DNA of 8,421 nucleotides, taken from NCBI GenBank assembly GCA_025454565.1, contig JALOOE010000099.1:1-8421 (forward strand), written 5' to 3'. The notes beneath the pieces are model-generated. The model did no database searches. It saw only the letters and a list, made by a program, of their open reading frames with translations, and was not told the DNA's origin. The DNA is from Anaerolineae bacterium. Lineage in GTDB: Bacteria; Chloroflexota; Anaerolineae; CG2-30-64-16. Below are positions 6,264 through 8,421 of the stretch, in pieces; position 1 is the stretch's first letter; each line of letters starts with the position of its first letter. The translations under genes were made by a program, and so were the position numbers.

Positions 6264-6880
6264 GGTTGCATTATCCGGCGCAGGGCGAGCACCGCCCGGT
6301 ATTGCAACGCTTTGATCGCGCCCTCATTTTTGTCCATGATGGCCGCGACCTCGGCGATGCTCAGGTCTTCCAGGAATCGCAGTGTGATCACCTGCGCCTG
6401 CTCTTCGGTAAGCTGATTCAATGCGGCCCGCAAGTTCTCCCGATCCATGCTGGCCTGGACCGATTTCGATGGTTCACCCTGAGTCGTGCTGATCGGCGCC
6501 ACTTCGTCGATATCGACAAAAGTAGCACGGCCTCGCCGCCGATAGTAGTCGATGACGAGATTGTGGGCAATGCGATACAGCCAACCGGAGAAGGATGTCC
6601 TCCAGGCTTGCCCGCTACGGATGGCTTCAAGCATCCGCATGAAGACTTGCCCAGTGAGATCCTCGGCCAGTTCAGCCTGGCCCACCCGGTGGTAGATGTA
6701 TGCATAGATCTTTTCGGCATACTGGTCGTAGATTTCGCCCAGTGCGGCTGTGTCGGCGCGACTGGCTTTTTCAAGCAACGCCTGCTGCTCCGGATCGTCG
6801 GCACTTCTGTTACTGCCTTCTTCTATGACGTTGAATACGGCAAAAGATAACGCAGAAATCAGCCAATTCAGCGCAAACAT
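6260..6880 (-). CDS. ECF-type RNA polymerase sigma factor
   Basis: Directs RNA polymerase to a dedicated promoter set. From the ATG at 6880 the product has 206 residues. This start has AGGAAG 6 bases upstream; a GTG at 6925 would add 15 residues but has a poorer ribosome site. Region 2 (about 33-120) contains ALGEIYDQYAEKIYAYIYHRVG, a DLTGQVFMRML core and WLYRIAHNLVIDYYRRR. An acidic linker follows. Region 4 (about 147-205) contains LTEEQAQVITLRFLEDLSIAEVAAIM and an HTH ending in ALQYRAVLALRRI. There is no long C-terminal extension. The first 20 residues (MFALNWLISALSFAVFNVIE) are unusually hydrophobic for a sigma factor. The stop overlaps the next start by four bases, tying it to the probable anti-sigma factor. 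I found no convincing self-type promoter in the 97-base gap upstream, so transcription from the phosphatidyltransferase gene is possible. Assignment to a numbered ECF group was not attempted. Confidence 0.95.
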   Translation of the reverse strand: MFALNWLISALSFAVFNVIEEGSNRSADDPEQQALLEKASRADTAALGEIYDQYAEKIYAYIYHRVGQAELAEDLTGQVFMRMLEAIRSGQAWRTSFSGWLYRIAHNLVIDYYRRRGRATFVDIDEVAPISTTQGEPSKSVQASMDRENLRAALNQLTEEQAQVITLRFLEDLSIAEVAAIMDKNEGAIKALQYRAVLALRRIMQP

Positions 6881-6977
6881 TGCTGACTTCCTGCGCGCAG
6901 TCGCCGATTGAGAAGGCAGCGGCACACAGTCCGCCGCGAAGGAGCAATAAGCATCACCGATTCCCCAAGCGATAACC

Positions 6978-7544
6978 CTACGCCGTGGTCTCGTCCGCTC
7001 GTTTGGTCACGAATATGCGCTGGACGGCTGTGATTCCAGCCAACAGCGCGATGATCCCCAAAGCCCAGGGGGTTACGTCGAAAAGCAATCCGACGATCAA
7101 GACGACCATGCGCTCAAAGCGCGTGAAGATGCCCTCCTTACATGGCAAACCCACGCCTTCGGCGCGGGCGCGTGTATAGCTGACCATGACGGACGTCGAC
7201 ATGGCCGCTACGGCCAGCAGCACGTAGAGATCCTGTCCGCTTTGCAGGTAGTGCCAGACCAATGCTCCGTACAGGAACAACTCGGTCCAGCGGTCGAGGG
7301 TCGAGTCGAGGAAGGCCCCGAAACGCGAGGTGGCGCCCTGCGTGCGCGCCATTGTGCCGTCAACCGCATCGAAGGCCAGGGTGGCGATCAGCAGGAGCCC
7401 TGCCACCGTAAGCCGCCCAGTGGCAAGCACCAGTGCAACGGCTGCGCTCAAAAGGAACCCCAGTACGGTAACTGCGTTGGGAGTGAGGCCCAAGCGCGTC
7501 AAGAAGCGAGCGATGGGTTCAATGATGCGCGCTCCCCAGGACAT
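6978..7544 (-). CDS. CDP-alcohol phosphatidyltransferase family membrane enzyme
   Basis: Integral membrane enzyme of 188 residues that transfers a phosphatidyl group from a CDP-lipid to an alcohol, making a phospholipid head group. The family motif D-x2-D-G-x2-A-R-x8-G-x3-D-x3-D is complete: Asp59, Asp62, Gly63, Ala66, Arg67, Gly76, Asp80 and Asp84. Hydrophobic segments lie at about 24-40, 45-58, 88-98, 106-122, 146-157 and 160-172, fitting the usual six-helix fold. The SYTRARAEGVGL stretch (122-133) with GIFTRFERMVV (138-148) recalls phosphatidylinositol-phosphate synthase-like members, but the acceptor alcohol (glycerol-3-phosphate, inositol-phosphate or other) cannot be settled here. The ribosome site is weak, although a good promoter lies just upstream. 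It is on the same strand as the sigma gene, 97 bases ahead of it, so read-through is possible. The family call is secure. Confidence 0.95.
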   Translation of the reverse strand: MSWGARIIEPIARFLTRLGLTPNAVTVLGFLLSAAVALVLATGRLTVAGLLLIATLAFDAVDGTMARTQGATSRFGAFLDSTLDRWTELFLYGALVWHYLQSGQDLYVLLAVAAMSTSVMVSYTRARAEGVGLPCKEGIFTRFERMVVLIVGLLFDVTPWALGIIALLAGITAVQRIFVTKRADETTA

Positions 7545-7567
7545 ATTACAACAGGAATTACAGTTAC

Positions 7568-7596
7568 ATTCTAAACCGGTTGCGCTAATACGTCAA
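7568..7596 (-). promoter_or_regulatory. Sigma70-type promoter of the phosphatidyltransferase gene
   Basis: On the minus strand, TTGACG (7591-7596; 5 of 6) and TAGAAT (7568-7573; 5 of 6) are 17 bases apart. The expected start near 7561 leaves a leader of only about 17 bases before the ATG at 7544. The -35 box overlaps a small dyad, TCAAC-TCGC-GTTGA (7593-7606), and the spacer contains the palindrome AACCGGTT (7574-7581). Confidence 0.6.
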
Positions 7597-7653
7597 CTCG
7601 CGTTGAGGCGCGAATGGGATACTAAATAGCGCTTTTTGGGGCGGGGCAAATGC

Positions 7654-7682
7654 TTGCGTTTGAACAAATCCTGTGCTAGATT
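7654..7682 (+). promoter_or_regulatory. Putative extended -10 promoter of the Sir2 gene
   Basis: TTGCGT (7654-7659) and TAGATT (7677-7682) are 17 bases apart, with a TG one base before the -10 box (7674-7675), the extended -10 arrangement that can compensate for the weak -35 match (3 of 6). The start would fall near 7689, giving a leader of about 15 bases that includes the GGAGG ribosome site (7696-7700). Confidence 0.4.
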
Positions 7683-7704
7683 AGCCGCAGGTTGGGGAGG
7701 CAGC

Positions 7705-8421
7705 ATGTCGTCGGTGATCGGGGAGGCGGCTCACTTGGTGCGTCAGGCGGCCCACGTAGTGGCCCTGACCGGCGCTGGTGTGAGCACGCGTTCGGGCATC
7801 CCCGATTTCCGCAGCGTGCGTTCCGGGATGTGGAATCGCACAGATCCCCTCGAAGTGGCGTCTATCTGGACCTTCTACAATCAGCCGGACGTGTTCTACC
7901 GCTGGCTGCGGCCACTGGCGCAGCGGATCGTGGCGGCTGAACCGAATCCGGCTCACCGCGCATTAGCGGAACTGGAGCGACATGGGTGCGTGCAGGCCGT
8001 GATCACGCAGAATGTCGACTCGCTACACCAGCGCGCCGGCAGCCGCCAGGTGCTCGAACTGCATGGGCATGCCCGGTCGGTCCGGTGTCTTCATTGTCCG
8101 CATCGGGCATCGAGCGAAGGGCTATGGGCGGACGTGTTGCGCGGCCAACCGCCGGCGCCCTGCCCGGAATGCGGTGGCGCCCTGAAACCCGATGTGATCC
8201 TCTTTGGCGAGCCACTGCCCTACGAGGCGCTCAGCGGCGCCCAGCAAGAGGCGTTGGTATGCGACGTGATGCTGGTGGCCGGCACGTCGCTGGAGGTGAT
8301 GCCGGCGGCCGATCTCCCCATGCTGGCTAAGCGGCGCGGCGCGCGTTTGATCCTCATCAATCTCGATCCCACCCCGCTCGATCACGCCATGGACGTGGTG
8401 ATACGCGCTGACGTCGCCAAG
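7705..8421 (+). CDS. cobB: Sir2-family NAD-dependent protein deacylase, C-terminus cut by window edge
   Basis: Removes acetyl or other acyl groups from protein lysines while consuming NAD+, in the cytoplasm. The 239 visible residues start at the ATG at 7705 with GGAGG 4 bases upstream. Seen: the NAD-binding ALTGAGVSTRSGIPDFRS (20-37), QNVDSLHQRAG (102-112), catalytic His120 in ELHGH, a four-cysteine zinc site (Cys128, Cys131, Cys153, Cys156), GTSLEVMPA (193-201) and INLDPTPLD (218-226). All expected active-site landmarks are present. Typical bacterial sirtuins have about 240-260 residues, so only a short tail should be missing beyond base 8421. The Tyr/Arg pair I recall for desuccinylase-type (SIRT5/CobB) enzymes is not evident near residues 50-70, so simple deacetylation is more likely; the symbol is the generic bacterial one. 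It is divergent from the phosphatidyltransferase gene across 160 bases, with no functional link apparent. Confidence 0.96.
   Translation, partial: MSSVIGEAAHLVRQAAHVVALTGAGVSTRSGIPDFRSVRSGMWNRTDPLEVASIWTFYNQPDVFYRWLRPLAQRIVAAEPNPAHRALAELERHGCVQAVITQNVDSLHQRAGSRQVLELHGHARSVRCLHCPHRASSEGLWADVLRGQPPAPCPECGGALKPDVILFGEPLPYEALSGAQQEALVCDVMLVAGTSLEVMPAADLPMLAKRRGARLILINLDPTPLDHAMDVVIRADVAK

Noticed and set aside
6881..6977. Terminator or ECF-type autoregulated promoter between the phosphatidyltransferase and sigma genes
   Set aside because: Only a weak 5-pair GCGGC/GCCGC stem with a 9-base loop and no T-run was seen, plus a distant AATCGG repeat. Neither is convincing.

Overview
The window looks like chromosomal DNA from a GC-rich bacterium, most likely a member of the Chloroflexota. 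The lineage guess is an inference. It rests on an anti-sigma-like protein with a DUF5667-type segment, DUF5666-like beta modules and long Thr/Pro linkers beside an ECF sigma factor, and on a secreted protein ending in an aromatic-hydrophobic 'WMPLL' tail. I could not run any search, so all family names come from motif recognition. No tRNA, rRNA, CRISPR array or complete insertion sequence was seen.

Layout. Bases 1-1353 (minus strand) carry most of a formate--tetrahydrofolate ligase (fhs), cut at its C-terminal end by the window edge. It has a plausible sigma70 promoter and a leader stem-loop. Diverging from it, bases 1610-2077 (plus strand) encode an intact 155-residue double helix-turn-helix protein resembling the DNA-binding half of an IS630-type transposase, without any DDE catalytic domain. 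Bases 2169-6880 (minus strand) hold a three-gene block read right to left: an ECF sigma factor; a 617-residue membrane protein whose start overlaps the sigma stop by four bases (probable anti-sigma factor); and a 712-residue secreted protein with four beta modules and an apparent seven-bladed propeller. The last gene also has its own near-consensus promoter, with a dyad at the predicted start point. Bases 6978-7544 (minus) encode a CDP-alcohol phosphatidyltransferase. Bases 7705-8421 (plus) carry a Sir2-family NAD-dependent deacylase that runs off the right edge.

How the genes work together. The sigma/anti-sigma/propeller block is the part most likely to be a coherent system. The cytoplasmic N-terminus of the 617-residue protein could hold the sigma factor. 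A single membrane segment links it to an exterior of four beta modules on two Thr/Pro stalks, and the neighbouring secreted protein carries four modules of the same general kind plus a propeller. A testable model is that the secreted protein is a partner, ligand carrier or output of the signalling pair. The flanking genes (one-carbon metabolism, phospholipid head-group transfer, deacylation) look like ordinary housekeeping genes with separate promoters. Between genes there is no unexplained stretch longer than 300 bases.
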